Shown here one piece after another: positions 62,564 to 64,000 of a stretch of DNA of 64,000 bases. The notes beneath the pieces are model-generated. The model ran no database searches. It was not told the DNA's origin and saw only the letters and a list, made by a program, of their open reading frames with translations. The stretch comes from an uncultured Bacteroidales bacterium. Its GTDB lineage: Bacteria > Bacteroidota > Bacteroidia > Bacteroidales > UBA932. The stretch lies in NCBI GenBank assembly GCA_944323445.1, contig CALUSM010000012.1, forward strand, positions 1 through 64,000. Direction: 5' to 3'. Made by a program: the position numbers and the translations under genes. The number at the start of each line of letters is the position of its first letter. The stretch's first letter is position 1.

Positions 62564-64000
62564 ATGAGTAGAAAGAAAGAAAAGGAAATAGTCCGCGGCG
62601 TGACGGTGGAGTCCGTCGGTGCCGAGGGAAAGGCGGTGGCCCGTATTGACGGGAAGGTGGTATTCATGTCCAATGCCGTGCCGGGGGATGTCGTGGCCGT
62701 GCGGATCGATAAGCGCCGGGAGAAGTACTTCGAGGGTACGCTGGTCGAAATCGAGCGGCCCTCGCCTGACCGGGTGGAGCCATTCTGCGAACATTATAAG
62801 GACTGCGGGGGCTGCGCCTGGCAGGAACTCCCCTATCACCTGCAGCTCAAGTACAAGCAGCAGCAGGTCGTGGACCAGTTCTCCCGAATCGGGCATCTGC
62901 CCATGGATCAGGTGGAGGTGCTGCCCATCCTGCCCTCGGAGCGCACCACGGAATACCGCAACAAGCTGGAATTCACCTTCTCCGACCGGAGGTGGCTGCT
63001 CAGCGGCGAGGACCCCTCGACGGTGTTCGATCCCCCTGTCCCTCTCGACCCCTCGGAGTTCGAGGGAGGAGTATTCCCCCGGCACCTGCGCGGAGGATAC
63101 TCGTCCGTCAACGGCAATCCCGCCGGATTCGCCCTCGGATTCCACATTTCCAAGGCATTTGACAAGATACTGGACATCAGGCACTGCTGGCTGCAGCCGG
63201 AGCCTTCCAACGAGATACGCAACTTCATCCGGCAGTACGCCATCGTGCACGGGCTGCCATTCTTCAACATCCGGGAGCAGACCGGATTCCTGCGCAATAT
63301 CATCATCCGCACCAACCTGCGCGGGGAGGTCATGCTGACCGTCATGTTCGGGGCCCGTCCGCCGAAGCTCGGCAAACTGCGCTGCGGGTTCCGGCCGGAG
63401 GACTGCGACGCCGAGGCGGAGAAGCTCTTCGACGTGCTGATGGAGCGTTTTCCCCAGATCAAGTCGCTGAACTATCTGTACAACGGGAGGATGAACGACG
63501 CCATCAACGACCAGGAGATCCTGAATGCGCGGGGCGAGGACGCCATCTACGAGGAGATGGAGGGGCTGCGGTTCAAGATCGGGCCGAAATCCTTCTACCA
63601 GACCAATCCGCTGCAGGCCTACAGGCTCTACTCGACGGTGCGCGAATTTGCGGATTTCCAGGGCGGGGAGCACGTCTACGACCTCTACACCGGGACCGGG
63701 ACGATAGCCCTGTTCGTGGCCCGGAGCGTGGCTTCGGTGGTGGGCGTGGAATACGTGCCCGAGGCCATAGCCGACGCGAAGGTCAATGCGCGGATCAACG
63801 GGATAGACAATTGCCGGTTCTACGCCGGGGACATGAAGGACATCCTGACTCCGGAGTTCGTGGCCGCCCAGGGAGCCTCGCCGGACGTGGTGATACTCGA
63901 CCCGCCCAGGGCCGGGGTACACTCTTCGGTCATCGAGGTGCTGCTCGGAACCGGGGCGCGGAAGATCGTGTACGTAAGCTGCAATCCGGCCACACAGGCA
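62564..64000 (+). CDS. rlmD: 23S rRNA (uracil-5)-methyltransferase RlmD/RumA type, partial at the window end
   Basis: 479 open codons from the ATG at 62564 with no stop before the window ends. TRAM domain start (EIVRGVTVESVGAEGKAVAR). 4Fe-4S cysteines are CEHYKDCGGCAWQELPYHLQ near residues 76-95. The AdoMet methyltransferase part has KSFYQTNPLQAYRLY near 343, YDLYTGTGTIALFV near 372 and the DPPRAGVHS and YVSCNPATQA motifs with the catalytic cysteine. It methylates U1939 or U747-type positions in 23S rRNA. A -7 box TATTTTTG (62551-62558) ends five bases before the ATG, suggesting a near-leaderless transcript. Confidence 0.92.
   Translation, partial: MSRKKEKEIVRGVTVESVGAEGKAVARIDGKVVFMSNAVPGDVVAVRIDKRREKYFEGTLVEIERPSPDRVEPFCEHYKDCGGCAWQELPYHLQLKYKQQQVVDQFSRIGHLPMDQVEVLPILPSERTTEYRNKLEFTFSDRRWLLSGEDPSTVFDPPVPLDPSEFEGGVFPRHLRGGYSSVNGNPAGFALGFHISKAFDKILDIRHCWLQPEPSNEIRNFIRQYAIVHGLPFFNIREQTGFLRNIIIRTNLRGEVMLTVMFGARPPKLGKLRCGFRPEDCDAEAEKLFDVLMERFPQIKSLNYLYNGRMNDAINDQEILNARGEDAIYEEMEGLRFKIGPKSFYQTNPLQAYRLYSTVREFADFQGGEHVYDLYTGTGTIALFVARSVASVVGVEYVPEAIADAKVNARINGIDNCRFYAGDMKDILTPEFVAAQGASPDVVILDPPRAGVHSSVIEVLLGTGARKIVYVSCNPATQA

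Noticed and set aside
62504-63922. Long open frame on the minus strand (472 codons)
   Set aside because: It is antisense to the clear RlmD methyltransferase frame, whose family motifs run throughout; the minus frame has no recognisable domain.

Overview
The window reads as a chromosomal segment of an anaerobic gut-type Bacteroidales. Promoters follow the Bacteroidetes pattern (a -7 box of the form TAnnTTTG, sometimes with a TTTG-like -33 box). There is a TonB-dependent receptor with surface lipoproteins, a PorT-like barrel, a bifunctional RelA/SpoT, the non-mevalonate enzyme IspG, the [FeFe]-hydrogenase maturase HydG and a flavodiiron protein. A cysteate-synthase-like gene (sulfonolipid precursor) makes a Rikenellaceae/Alistipes-like host the best guess; that placement is inference. 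I recognised no tRNA, rRNA, CRISPR array or transposase.

Region 0-15.7 kb is accessory and mosaic. A Crp/Fnr regulator convergent with an SMR-type membrane protein occurs twice (0.16-1.13 kb and 12.0-12.5 kb). One regulator is frameshifted and the other is cut to its first ~35 codons, but both SMR genes keep the same palindrome at the same distance from their promoter. A GNAT acetyltransferase also occurs twice (2.4 and 14.6 kb) with a ~456 bp stretch that looks identical. Between the copies lie a RhuM-like protein, a cupin, two flavin-type enzymes and a cobalamin-riboswitch-controlled uptake locus: btuB, a btuG-like propeller, another lipoprotein and two more propeller-type lipoproteins. After that come a NADAR protein that looks like an internal-deletion derivative of a larger gene at 27.5 kb, gene remnants, and an ORF6N protein.

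Region 15.5-27.4 kb is one long minus-strand series: carA-carB, then five heterodisulfide-reductase-like redox genes (HdrC, HdrB, HdrA, a second HdrC and a membrane HdrD/E-like fusion), a cysteate-synthase-like enzyme, a nitroreductase-like lipoprotein and two small membrane proteins. Divergent from carA is a macro-like/NADAR protein followed by NfeD.

Region 30.3-52.8 kb is mostly core metabolism and housekeeping. Minus strand: ligA, a flavodiiron protein, a YihY/BrkB protein, hydG, relA/spoT, an Ig-like lipoprotein, a PorT-like protein and ispG. Plus strand: a PPi-type phosphofructokinase, a GH13 glycosidase, a sugar-kinase-like protein, rarA and kdsA. Then a BamA/TamA-like lipoprotein, an arginine-decarboxylase-like enzyme and a SpoU methyltransferase.

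Region 52.8-62.4 kb is a second accessory island. Eight tightly packed minus-strand genes run from a WYL regulator (with a palindrome over its own promoter) through a metallophosphoesterase, a degenerate RecA/DnaB-like protein, a PD-(D/E)XK-like protein, a beta-CASP-like metallohydrolase with an altered metal motif and an unknown protein, to RtcB and the release factor PrfH. I regard this as the best candidate for an undescribed system: an inducible RNA-damage response in which cutting/trimming, ligation and ribosome rescue are encoded together. It is flanked by an AAA/DUF4143 ATPase and a DUF1016 nuclease. The window ends inside an rlmD/rumA-type 23S rRNA methyltransferase.
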